Positions 1 through 7,588 of a DNA stretch of 19,738 nucleotides are shown piece by piece. The notes under the pieces are model-generated. The model searched no databases, was not told where the DNA came from, and saw only the letters and a program-made list of their open reading frames with translations. The first letter of the stretch is position 1, and the number at the start of each line of letters is the position of its first letter. Source of the stretch: Mansonella perstans. Its lineage: Eukaryota; Nematoda; Chromadorea; Rhabditida; Onchocercidae. The stretch is from positions 1 through 19,738 of the forward strand of contig JBAMDO010000444.1 of NCBI GenBank assembly GCA_037074765.1. The letters are read 5' to 3'. A program made the position numbers and the translations under genes.

Positions 1-145
1 TGGGTACCGAAAGGCAGAAGCGAAGTTAAACGAGTCTAAATAAGTGTAGAGCTTGTAAACGGTGGACGACCAAACCATTCAAGCTTCCGGAAATGCCCAG
101 CCTCCCAGAAGAACGAGTAACTCGGTCTAGAACCTTTGCACATGT
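1..145 (+). pseudogene. BEL/Pao integrase fragment, zinc-binding end (element C, left part)
   Basis: Seen: in the frame of the ATG at 93 the translation holds a C-x2-C pair (CRACKRW, about 42-65) followed by [16 protein letters not shown], ending at position 145. In BEL/Pao polyproteins this pattern is the end of the H2C2 zinc-binding domain and the linker to the integrase core. A stop at 27-29 closes the frame upstream, so the fragment is already damaged. The reading continues in sense, after the solo LTR at 146-707, into the catalytic core at 708, which shows that the two parts were one gene. The 5' part of the element lies outside the window. It would have joined element cDNA to the genome; it cannot be functional here. 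Confidence 0.75.
141..145. repeat. Target site duplication of solo LTR E (left copy, CATGT)
   Basis: CATGT at 141-145 is repeated at 708-712, directly outside the TG..CA ends of the LTR. Removing the LTR and one copy restores an uninterrupted integrase frame, which confirms the boundaries. Five-base duplications are usual for BEL/Pao integrases. Confidence 0.85.
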
Positions 146-212
146 TGCTGTGAAAGTTTTATTGAGTTGTCGTTGAAAGAACGGGTTGAATTAAATATTG
201 TGCAGTCTCAAT

Positions 213-234
213 CTCAAACTTGGGTAATTAAACC
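213..234 (-). repeat. SL1 spliced-leader sequence inside LTR E
   Basis: A perfect 22-nt match to nematode SL1 (starts GGTTTAATTACC, ends AAGTTTGAG) on the minus strand, the sense strand of the LTR. It lies about 67 nt before the LTR 3' end. It is followed by ATTGAGACTG, not by the GTAAAC splice donor of SL RNA genes, so it looks like a copy made from trans-spliced RNA. Confidence 0.9.
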
Positions 235-404
235 ATTTGTTACAATTATTAATGAACGCACGCGGACATAATTAGAAACATTAATAAACGCGAAAAACAT
301 AAAAATATAAAATAACTGGATGATGAGATTGATGAATATCGCCATAAGAAAAAACCGTTATAATGGAAGTTTGACAGTTTATTTATAGTATTAGAAGGGG
401 GATC

Positions 405-581
405 AAAGACGTGATAAGTTGATCATAATGTGAAATAATAAAGGATAGAATAATGATGTGATGGGGAGATCATAAGATCAAATAATGAAGGATAGAATAA
501 AGACGTGATAAGTTGATCATAATGTGAAATAATAAAGGATAAAATAATGATGTGATGGAGAGATCATAAGATCAAATAATG
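405..581. repeat. Tandem duplication, period 94 bp, in LTR E
   Basis: The block starting AAAGACGTGATAAG at 405 starts again at 499 and runs to about 581 with only a few substitutions (for example GGATAGAAT against GGATAAAAT). It corresponds to about 1.9 copies and lies in the U3-like part of the LTR. Confidence 0.85.
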
Positions 582-707
582 TTCTTATTATTTATGTACG
601 GCTTGAATTTTTGGATGTAAGACTACAAAAATAAGAAATTAATCTTACATCGTAAAATTAATTATATTTATTTACTTATTGAAGCTCGCGGTATAGGTTT
701 CGCGACA

Positions 708-830
708 CATGTAGGTCTAGACTTCGGTCCCCTCTCTGTTAAAACTGAGAGTGGAAATATCAAACGATGGGTACTCTGTTTACTGAGAGTGGAAATATCA
801 AACGATGGGTACTCTGTTGTAGAAACCAGA
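708..830 (+). pseudogene. BEL/Pao integrase core fragment (element C, right part)
   Basis: Seen: directly after the solo LTR the frame reads VGLDFGPLSVKTESGNIKRW, the start of the integrase catalytic core; the D in GLDFGP fits the first Asp of the DDE triad by family knowledge. A 38-bp tandem duplication (744 to about 819) then shifts the frame, and the rest of the core, including the second Asp and the Glu, is missing before the DUF5641-like tail begins near 845. The gene is therefore broken by the LTR, by the duplication and by an internal deletion. No function is possible. Confidence 0.75.
744..819. repeat. 38-bp tandem duplication in integrase core
   Basis: ACTGAGAGTGGAAATATC at 744 recurs at 782 with the same following bases (GATGGGTACTCTGTT). 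The length of 38 is not a multiple of three, so the second copy puts the integrase out of frame. Confidence 0.9.
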
Positions 831-844
831 ATACCACGCGAGGA

Positions 845-1141
845 AAAAATTGTGCTAGTCAACGAACCTTATATTCCTCGTAGTGTGTGGAAGTTAGCTA
901 GGATCAAAAATAAAGAAAGGAAAGGATGGGATGGCTAGAGGTGCCATCATAGAAATGCCACGTGGAAAAGTTCTCACCAGACCAGTAAATGTTTTGTGTC
1001 CCCTAGAAGTGGAAGATAACGAAACTATTCAACAACCAACTCCTCAAACCCTGATTCAAAACCCAGAACCAGAAGGACCAATTGCTACGAGAACCAGAGC
1101 GGCAACAAGGAAACGAAATGAAATCCCACCAATTTCGAAGA
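845..1141 (+). pseudogene. Integrase C-terminal DUF5641-like tail of element C
   Basis: Seen: VLVNEPYIPRSVWKLARI (852-903) in one frame and RGAIIEMPRGKVLTRPVNVL (about 934-995) in the next, with a one-base frame change and a TAG around 925-937. This is the small beta-barrel at the end of BEL/Pao polyproteins (DUF5641 in family terms). It is followed by an acidic/proline stretch and a basic linker PIATRTRAATRKR (about 1078-1122), after which the frame runs without a stop into the env-like gene. The ATG at 931 is only the first Met after the frameshift, not a natural start. Confidence 0.75.
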
Positions 1142-2733
1142 CAATAACGAATTGCTTATATTTAATATCGCTGATTCTCATAACCGCAGTTGAGACAAAC
1201 TCTAAGCAAGACTATAAATGGACATCGGGCACTCCCTTTAATATGCCACAGAAATGAATTGCAATAAATTTACACTCGGAGTCACATTCGGATACTTGCA
1301 ATCAAATGTAGTAATATTACTCGAACAGTGTGCACTAAGGCCTTTTTGCGACTATCGTTGTCAGTAGTTTCAGACGAAACTATTAGTTCTGCTACATCTT
1401 ACCATTTATGCACAATTTTAAACGATCAGAAGGAATTAAATGGATCACCGCTAAAGAGAATTAAGCAGAATAAGTGGACAACGAGCAACAATATTCACTA
1501 TTCATACGGCTGGTTAGGAATAAGATCAATCAACCACTAATTTCATCCTAAAAAAGGGATCACTCCTCCTTTATGATGGTAAGAGATTACTATTGGATCT
1601 CGATGATACAAACCACTGCAGAACACAAAGTGGTAAACGTGTATTACAAACAAGTATCATACTTTGGAATAATACCCAGGCAACCAATAAATACTTTTAT
1701 AAAAGAATTGGGAGATATAACGCCCAAATATATGAAAGGCATGTGATGATAGATGATCTGCAAATATCATTCACCTTTGAGAGGAATGAGAAGCTACAAG
1801 ATACAACTTGTAACTTTTCTAACCCTCATCTTATGAATGGAGACATAATCATCGATGAAGGAGTCGATCAACGGCAACCGAAGGATACGATGAACTCGGA
1901 TTCCAAAGATCAGTTGATTATGCAAGAATCAAGCAACGACGACGAAAATAAGTCAAGTAAATTTGATCCAGAAAACATTAAATTTCAATATATTTTTGAT
2001 GTTGTAAACTTACAATTTAAGCAAAAATTAATTGAGACACAACTACGAAGTTGTGAAAATAGAAATAGCTTATTACTTCTAATAGAATGGTTATCTACCA
2101 GCAACCCAACCTTAGTAGCTAAATTATTACTCCAAAGAAGCGATATTATAGCTAATACAGTTGATAACAAGTTACATACAGCACCTTGCAATGGTAAACA
2201 AGTCTGAATGGAGAAGAGTTAAATTCAAAGCAGGCATAGTTAGCAAATTCGAAATTGAAAGAATCAATGCAGAATTAGAGATCCTAGCCCAAAGACATGA
2301 AATTATCAACTTAAGAACTAATCTACCAAGATCGAAGTTACTCTGGACAGAAGTAGAAGAACAAGGAGAAGAGTTAATTCAACAACTGACAGCACAAATT
2401 GAGAAAACTACTGACGCAATAGAAGAAGAACTAGCACACGCAATAGCTCATTGGAAGCTCATTACTATTGGTGTAATTAGTTCTATAATTTTATTTACGA
2501 TAATTGTTGTAGAAGTGAAATTTAAATTGATTAACTTCATTTTTCATTTTCTATGTAACAACAAAACAAAAAACATAGAATTCATTCCCACTACAAGAGC
2601 CCAAATTCTTTTAAATAAAGATAACGATAAAATTTACTGTGATCGTTATCTTATACCTTATATTCCAATCATCCATTCTGCAAACTCATCAACTCCCCTC
2701 TCTCTGGAATATCGCGAAATTTGCGAAATTTAA
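1142..2733 (+). pseudogene. Env-like glycoprotein gene of element C, broken copy
   Basis: Seen: an N-terminal hydrophobic segment (NCLYLISLILITAVE) that would be the signal peptide, a cysteine-bearing ectodomain, then a conserved-looking block (QYIFDVVNLQF... LRSCENRN... NPTLVAKLLLQRSDIIA, about 1986-2150), a long charged helix (about 2250-2450), a membrane anchor (LITIGVISSIILFTIIVVEV, about 2458-2517) and a short tail. Compared with the A copy at 5762, the start ATG is ACG (1142), a TGG codon is TGA (1255-1257), and the frame changes at least three times (near 1260-1330, 1540-1593 and 2161-2207). The stop at 2731-2733 lies inside the following LTR. The central block resembles the fusion glycoproteins of chuviruses and gB-like class III proteins, which BEL/Pao elements including Ascaris Tas are reported to carry; that is inference. 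It is a dead copy. Confidence 0.7.
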
Positions 2734-3206
2734 AATAAACCTAATCTCAATCAAAGGGGAATAAATTCTATAATTGCCAGCTATCCCATCAATCATTTGT
2801 TTAACTTACATTCACTATGAATTTTGGTCCATTATATTAACATCATTAATCAATCCATCTTCTTCCCAATTATCAACTGTCGCTCTTACACAAGCAGCAT
2901 AAATGCTTTCATCATGTCCAGACTAATTAGCATGAATCCAATCTTCCCCCTATCAAATATCACTGATCTACTACTATCATCATGATCTTTGAACCATTAT
3001 AGTCTCCACCTCTTCTTCTCCCCAATAAACTGTCAAATCTTCAACAAGCATCAGTTAATGCTCTCAACAGTTCCAGACTGGTTGGTATCTATCAAGTTCC
3101 TCCCTTTTTATTATATTAACTTTTATTATACGATTTACTTCGCGTTTCGTATATTACTTCGCGTTTTCATGTATTATCATTATAATTCGTGTTTGTTAAT
3201 GTTATT

Positions 3207-3212
3207 AATAAA
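3207..3212 (+). promoter_or_regulatory. Poly(A) signal AATAAA in LTR A, immediately before SL1 array
   Basis: AATAAA ends one base before the first SL1 copy begins (3214). Cleavage usually falls 10-30 nt downstream, which would put the RNA 3' end inside or just after the first SL1 copy. The same arrangement is seen in A'. Confidence 0.55.
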
Positions 3213-3213
3213 A

Positions 3214-3489
3214 GGTTTAATTACCCAAGTTTGATGTGCGAACACAATTCAACACAACGCAACTCAACACAAAGGTTTAATTACCCAAGTTTGAGCTGCG
3301 AACACAATTCAACACAACGCAACTCTACACAAAGGTTGTGCGAACACAATTCAACTCAACGCAACTCAACACAAAGGTTTAATTACCCAAGTTTGAGGTG
3401 TGATCACAATCCAACTCAAATTCCCACAATTCACTCAATTCGATTCAACGTAGATAACTCAACAAGACGTTTAAATAATCAAGTTTGAG
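3214..3489 (+). repeat. SL1 tandem array in LTR A
   Basis: SL1 copies at 3214-3235 (last base T, 21/22), 3274-3295 (perfect) and 3376-3397 (perfect), and a diverged copy ending CAAGTTTGAG at 3468-3489. The period is 60 nt for the first two: SL1 plus about 38 nt of AC-rich spacer (GCGAACACAATTCAACACAA and onward). Between copies two and three lies a unit that keeps the spacer but has lost most of SL1 (from 3334). All copies are in the sense direction of gag. Confidence 0.95.
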
Positions 3490-3624
3490 GTTTATCACAA
3501 ATCAAATCACCATCCTCCACCACACATACATAAACAAGTTTACCATCAACATTAATTCCTAAACAAACTTTAGGAAACATTATCCACAAGTTGAAACTCG
3601 TAAAAACTTCCACGACAAAAGTTT

Positions 3625-3642
3625 TGGTGCCACGAGCCGGGA
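3625..3642 (+). promoter_or_regulatory. Primer binding site of element A
   Basis: TGGTGCCACGAGCCGGGA lies seven bases after the LTR end. TGG pairs with the CCA end of a tRNA; the primer tRNA would have A as discriminator base and TCGTGGC as 3' acceptor strand. The identical 18 nt stand at the same place in element B. I could not assign the tRNA species. Confidence 0.8.
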
Positions 3643-3651
3643 GCGTTCGAT

Positions 3652-5046
3652 ATGCCGACTTCACTACATCACTCAGCGCTGCCAATAATGGAAAGAATAA
3701 TCGAACTTCTGGAAGAAATGCAGAAGCTCGATTTATCACAACCAGATCGAAACTTACCATTCGAAGAACAAAAAAGACAATACGAACATAAGAAACGAAT
3801 GGTAAAGGACAAAGCTATTCGACTGATGAACGTTAACAACTTGGAAGCGATTAATCAAAAATGGTTGGATCTCATACAAAACACCAGCATGATTGGAAAG
3901 AAGAAAGAGGAAAAAGAAAAATATGTGAAAATTGTCAGCGACAAAGATGGTATGTTACACATAATGTATAAGGGTAGAGAAGCTGTCATTACTCTTAATT
4001 CACTATATAACGATTTGGAACTAGCCTTTCAAGAAGAAAGGTCATTGGTTACCATGGAACAGAAAATGGTTAAACCATCACCTGTTAGTCATTCAACAAC
4101 ACATCTACCAAAGCTACCACTACCAACCTTTAGTGGAGACATAAGGCTTTGGAAAAAATTCTGGAATAGTTTCAATTCATCTATACACCAACAAGAATTA
4201 CCAGATATTCAAAAAATTACTTATTTGTTATCATGTTTAAAAGGAGAAGCATTGGAAACAATAAGAAGATTCGATGTAGCTCCTGGGAACTATGAAATAA
4301 TAAGACAAGTTCTCATAGAAAAATATGGTAATCAAGCAACCATCAAGAAATCGTTATATAGTGAACTGTATTCAATTCAACGCAACGATAAGGAATGGAA
4401 TACAAGAGTCGATGCAATGGAAAAAATTCTTCGACAACTAGAAGCAATGGGCGAGAATCTGGAACATTCCAGTATAGAAACAGTAATCGAAAATATACTC
4501 CCACCATGGATTCTGGAAAGGGTCTACCAGATGAAGGAAGAAAAGGAATCTTGGTCAGTAAGTAGTTTACGAAAATTCCTAATGACATTAATTCACAGAA
4601 GCGAAGAAGTGAGTAGAAGTCAAAAACCTCAACAGGAATCAAGTACAAGAAGAGTACCTCATTTTCAAAAGGGAAGAGGAACCTCTGCCCTATTCATAAC
4701 AAAACAATCAAATGAGGTAAAAAACCCTCAGTCAAGCAATAATTCAAAGGTCAACAAAGAAAAAAGACCTTGTATATTTTGCAATGAAAACCACTGGGAT
4801 AATGAATGCCCAAAGTACACAACGGCCAAACAACGATACGAACGCCTGAAGGAACTCAAGGCGTGCACTAACTGCTTCTGTACGAAGCATGCAACAATTG
4901 ACTGCAATCAAAGGAAACGCACATGTTTCCATTGTAAAGGCCAACATAGTACGGCATCATGCTACAAGAAATACTGCTCGACCAATGGTGGATCCAGCAA
5001 AGAAGAAACAAATTCGACAATCATCACAAGTTCACTAAATCATTAA
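3652..5046 (+). CDS. gag: Gag polyprotein of element A (DUF1759, three zinc knuckles)
   Basis: 464 codons from the first ATG, ten bases after the primer binding site. Domains: an N-terminal helical, charged region (1-145), a DUF1759-type capsid segment starting LPKLPLPTFSGD (about residue 152) with WKKFWNSF, ITYLLSCLKGEAL and ATIKKSLYSELYS, and three zinc knuckles at about 374-386 (CIFCNENHWDNEC), 405-418 (CTNCFCTKHATIDC) and 425-437 (CFHCKGQHSTASC). Gag forms the particle and the knuckles bind the element RNA. The ORF is open from end to end, unlike the gag of B and D. It ends with TAA just before the protease, which lies in the +1 frame; the two overlap by eight bases. In B the two are in one frame, so the stop and shift may be damage or a real frameshift site. 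Confidence 0.9.
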   Translation: MPTSLHHSALPIMERIIELLEEMQKLDLSQPDRNLPFEEQKRQYEHKKRMVKDKAIRLMNVNNLEAINQKWLDLIQNTSMIGKKKEEKEKYVKIVSDKDGMLHIMYKGREAVITLNSLYNDLELAFQEERSLVTMEQKMVKPSPVSHSTTHLPKLPLPTFSGDIRLWKKFWNSFNSSIHQQELPDIQKITYLLSCLKGEALETIRRFDVAPGNYEIIRQVLIEKYGNQATIKKSLYSELYSIQRNDKEWNTRVDAMEKILRQLEAMGENLEHSSIETVIENILPPWILERVYQMKEEKESWSVSSLRKFLMTLIHRSEEVSRSQKPQQESSTRRVPHFQKGRGTSALFITKQSNEVKNPQSSNNSKVNKEKRPCIFCNENHWDNECPKYTTAKQRYERLKELKACTNCFCTKHATIDCNQRKRTCFHCKGQHSTASCYKKYCSTNGGSSKEETNSTIITSSLNH

Positions 5047-5713
5047 CCATCAAGGCAAGAAGGTTCTATTAATATGCAAAGAAATCGAAGCAGTCAACCC
5101 AAATAAGCCGGAGATCCAAGAAGACGCCTTCGTATTATTCGATCCAGGCTCCCAATCATCGTTCATCACAAAAAAGTTAGCCAGTCGTTTAGGTCTAACT
5201 GAAACCGCTAAGGAAGAATTAAAACTTTTTTCCTTTGGCAACCAACTTCCCAAGGTTTATCAAACTAACAAGGTAAACGTGGGAATAAGAAGTGTAGGAT
5301 CCAAAATCACAAATATCAATGCTTATGCATTAGATTATTTAACGGATAAACTACAAATTATTAATCCACCTTCTTACGATGTGAATTCCATCTCATGTCA
5401 GAAACAATTAGACGAGTCGGAAGGATATTGGAGACGACCCGACATCATAATCGGAGTAGACCACTTCTTCGAGTTTACGCAACCATACAAAGTCCACATT
5501 ATGTCATCAGGTTTTTATTTACTTCACACCAAGGTAAGACCGATAATAACAGGCTGTGGATATATCAATACGATGTGTGAATCTGATAGTGGTAATTCCA
5601 TTAATGTAGCCACTATCATCACTAGTCCAAACATAGATCAGTTTTGGAAAATGGTACAACCAACTGATCAAGAAGGAAAAGTTCTAATCAGACCAATTGC
5701 TACAAGAACATGA
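5039..5713 (+). pseudogene. Aspartic protease (DUF1758/A17-like) of element A, active-site Ser replaced
   Basis: The frame is open from 5039 with no ATG before 5279, so it would be made as a fusion with Gag. It opens KKVLLICKEIEAVNP and carries FDPGSQSSFI, where the catalytic motif D-S/T-G is D-P-G (5141-5149); the B copy has DSG. The protein then follows the B protease (PDIIIGVDHFFEF, SGFYLLHTKVRPIITG) to DQFWKM near 5650. There reverse transcriptase should begin, but the frame passes to a DUF5641 remnant (GKVLIRP) and the pre-env linker (IATRT), then a TGA at 5711-5713 where C has AGA. RT, RNase H and almost all integrase are deleted. The protease is very likely inactive. Confidence 0.75.
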
Positions 5714-5761
5714 GCGGCAACAAGGAAAAGAAATGAATCACGACCAATTTCTGAGACAATA
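5714..5761 (+). other. Basic linker between pol remnant and env of element A
   Basis: After the TGA the same frame continues AATRKRNESRPISETI up to the env ATG at 5762. It matches the linker of C at about 1098-1141, where no stop is present. Confidence 0.6.
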
Positions 5762-6302
5762 ATGAATTGTCTATGTATAATGGCGCTGGCTCTCACAATC
5801 ACAGTCGAGACAAACTCCAAACAAGACTGTAAATGGATAACAGGTACTCCATTCAATATGCCACAAAAGTGGAACTGTGATGAATTTACTCATCAAAATG
5901 TCACATTGACACACGTCACAGTTTACACGCGCACTCACACACGGATACCTGCTATCAAATGCAGCAATATTACGCGAACGACTTGTAGTAAAGCCTTTCT
6001 GCGACTATCCTTATCAGTAGTTTCAGACGAAACTATTATTTCTCCTATATCATACCATTTATGCACAAACTTAAACGACGAGAAAGAATTAACTGGATCA
6101 TTGCTAAAAAGAATCAAGCCAAACAAATGGACGACAAATAACAACGTACAATATTCCTACGGTTGGCTCGGAACAAGATGTCAATCTACCACTAACTACG
6201 TAATTGAAGAAGGATCACTCCTCCTTTATGATGGTAAAGGATTATTGTCGGATCTCGATGATACAAACCACTGCCGAACACAAAGTGGCAAGTGTGTATT
6301 GC
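5762..6302 (+). pseudogene. Env-like glycoprotein of element A, N-terminal part, cut by LTR A'
   Basis: The ATG at 5762 starts a hydrophobic signal-peptide-like segment (NCLCIMALALTITVE) followed by a cysteine-bearing ectodomain without frameshifts for about 180 codons: C at the KWNCDEF, IKCSN, TTCSK, YHLCT, GTRCQ, NHCRT and GKCVL positions. It matches env of C in order (C 1142-1645) but has no internal breaks. At 6303 the inverted LTR A' begins and the frame ends 20 bases later at 6322. The rest of the ectodomain and the membrane anchor are absent. Seven cysteines suggest disulfide bonds in a secreted or membrane protein. It would have given the particle a surface protein; as it stands it could give at most a short secreted fragment. 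Confidence 0.75.
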
Positions 6303-6428
6303 TGTCGTGGAAGTTTTTGTGAGTGGTCAACTTGTGGTTAGTGTTTCCTAAAGTTTGTTTAGGACTTGTGTTGGTGGTACACTTAATTGTGCATATGTCG
6401 TGGAGAATGCTGATTTGATTGTGATAAC

Positions 6429-6758
6429 CTCAAACTCGGTTATTAAACGTTGTGTTGAGTTATCTGCTTGAATTGTGGGATAACCTCAAACTTGGTTGTT
6501 TAGACTGTTGCTTGAGTTATCTACGTAGAATCGATTGAATGATTTGTGTGGATTTGAGTTGGATTGTTGTCGCACCTCAAACTTGGGTAATTAAACCTTT
6601 TATTAAATAACATTGAGTTGAATTGTGTTCGCACAACCTTTGTGTTGAGTTGCGTTGTGTTGAATTGTGTTCGCAGCTCAAACTTGGGTAATTAAACCTT
6701 TGTGTTGAGTTGCGTTGTGTTGAATTGTGTTCGCACCTCAAACTTGGGTAATTAAACC
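6429..6758 (-). repeat. SL1 tandem array in LTR A'
   Basis: On the minus strand, perfect SL1 copies lie at 6737-6758, 6677-6698 (period 60) and 6576-6597. Diverged copies lie at about 6485-6506 and 6429-6449. A partial unit without most of SL1 stands at about 6610-6650. The order and spacers match LTR A, but A' holds one unit more. Confidence 0.95.
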
Positions 6759-7191
6759 TTTTATTAATAACATTAACAAACACGAATTATAATGATAATA
6801 CATGAAAACGCGAAGTAATACACGAAACGCGAAGTAAATCGTATAATAAAAGTTAATATAATAAAAAGGGAGGAACTTGATAGATACCAACCAATCTGGA
6901 ATTGTTGAGAGCACTAACTGATGCTTGTTGAAGATTTGACAGTTTATTGGGGAGAAGAAGAGGTGGAGACTATAATGGTTCAAAGATCATGATGATAGTA
7001 GTAGATCAGTGATATTTGATAGGGGGAAGATTGGATTCATGCTAATTAGTCTGGACATGATGAAAGCATTTATGCTGCTTGTGTAAGAGCGACAGTTGAT
7101 AATTGGGAAGGAAGAAGATGGATTGATTAATGATGTTAATATAATGGACCAAAATTCATAGTGAATGTAAGTTAAACAAATGATTGATGGG

Positions 7192-7196
7192 ATAGC
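7192..7196. repeat. Target site duplication of element B (left copy, ATAGC)
   Basis: ATAGC at 7192-7196 recurs at 11409-11413 directly outside the two LTRs. LTR A, which has the uninterrupted site (CCAGCTATCCC near 2780 on plus), carries ATAGC only once. This proves the insertion point. Confidence 0.95.
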
Positions 7197-7546
7197 TGTC
7201 GCGAAATTCATAACGCGAAATTCCCAATAGGGTTTAAATCTGATTCTATTAACGGCTTTTATGAGCCACCTAAGTAATTTGTAATGTTTGATCTCTTTGT
7301 TACAATTATAAGCTGTCAAAATCTTTCCTACCATAACCTAACAAAGAGGCAGCTGCAATTAACATCTTACTAACCAAACCCATTCTGTAACTGCGCCGAA
7401 ATCCTTTGTTTCATGCTTATGCTTACATGCAATGTATTGTACCTTCTCAACCAAGCTTATCTGTACAAAGGATTTGCTTTTTTATGATCTTTAATTTCTT
7501 ATAACTCAACTCACTAATACAAGTTTTCTCCGCCTACAATACTCAA

Positions 7547-7554
7547 TATATAAA
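7547..7554 (+). promoter_or_regulatory. Putative TATA box of element B 5' LTR
   Basis: TATATAAA stands about 350 bp into the LTR. Transcription would start near 7577-7585, about 140 nt before the first SL1, leaving an outron-like leader. The same box is at 11023-11030 in the 3' LTR. Confidence 0.5.
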
Positions 7555-7563
7555 CTCTCAATC

Positions 7564-7588
7564 ATCCCAAAAAGACCATTTTTGGGAT
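7564..7588 (+). other. Hairpin at the predicted transcription start of element B
   Basis: A perfect 10-bp stem (ATCCCAAAAA against TTTTTGGGAT) with the loop GACCA. It lies 10-34 nt downstream of the TATA box and is repeated unchanged at 11040-11064. Confidence 0.6.

Larger units (their letters stand above)
146..707 (-). mobile_element. Solo LTR E (BEL/Pao), minus orientation, inside integrase of element C
   Basis: Seen: it begins TGCTGTGAAAG and ends TTTCGCGACA on the plus strand, so on its own strand it starts TGTCGCGAAA like the LTRs of A', B and F. It carries one perfect SL1 (213-234, minus) and a 94-bp tandem duplication. The perfect TSD CATGT and the intact host frame on both sides show insertion followed by LTR-LTR recombination (inference). 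It is 562 bp, shorter than the other LTRs, and similar to them only at the ends and around SL1, so it is a related but separate family. No coding sequence. Confidence 0.85.
2710..3617 (+). mobile_element. LTR A: 3' LTR of element C and 5' LTR of element A
   Basis: Seen: it starts TATCGCGAAATTTGCG (TG changed to TA) and ends CCACGACA, seven bases before a primer binding site. It is 908 bp. The inverted LTR A' has the intact start TGTCGCGAAATTTGCG. An env gene with a membrane anchor ends at its left edge and a PBS-gag begins at its right edge, so one LTR joins two internal regions. It holds an AATAAA at 3207-3212 and an SL1 array at 3214-3489. The last 128 nt after the array are the U5-like part. 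No clear TATA box was seen. Confidence 0.85.

Noticed and set aside
3214..3400. A cluster of SL RNA genes
   Set aside because: SL1 is not followed by the GTAAAC donor, stem-loops and a clear Sm site at SL RNA distance; the units are too short (50-60 bp).
2989..3488. ORFs through LTR A and its array (also 6577-6983 minus)
   Set aside because: They translate LTR and tandem repeat sequence in a frame that happens to lack stops; no domain, and they overlap regulatory DNA.
3625..3642. A tRNA gene fragment
   Set aside because: Only 18 nt complementary to a tRNA 3' end, at the same place after both LTRs; it is a primer binding site.
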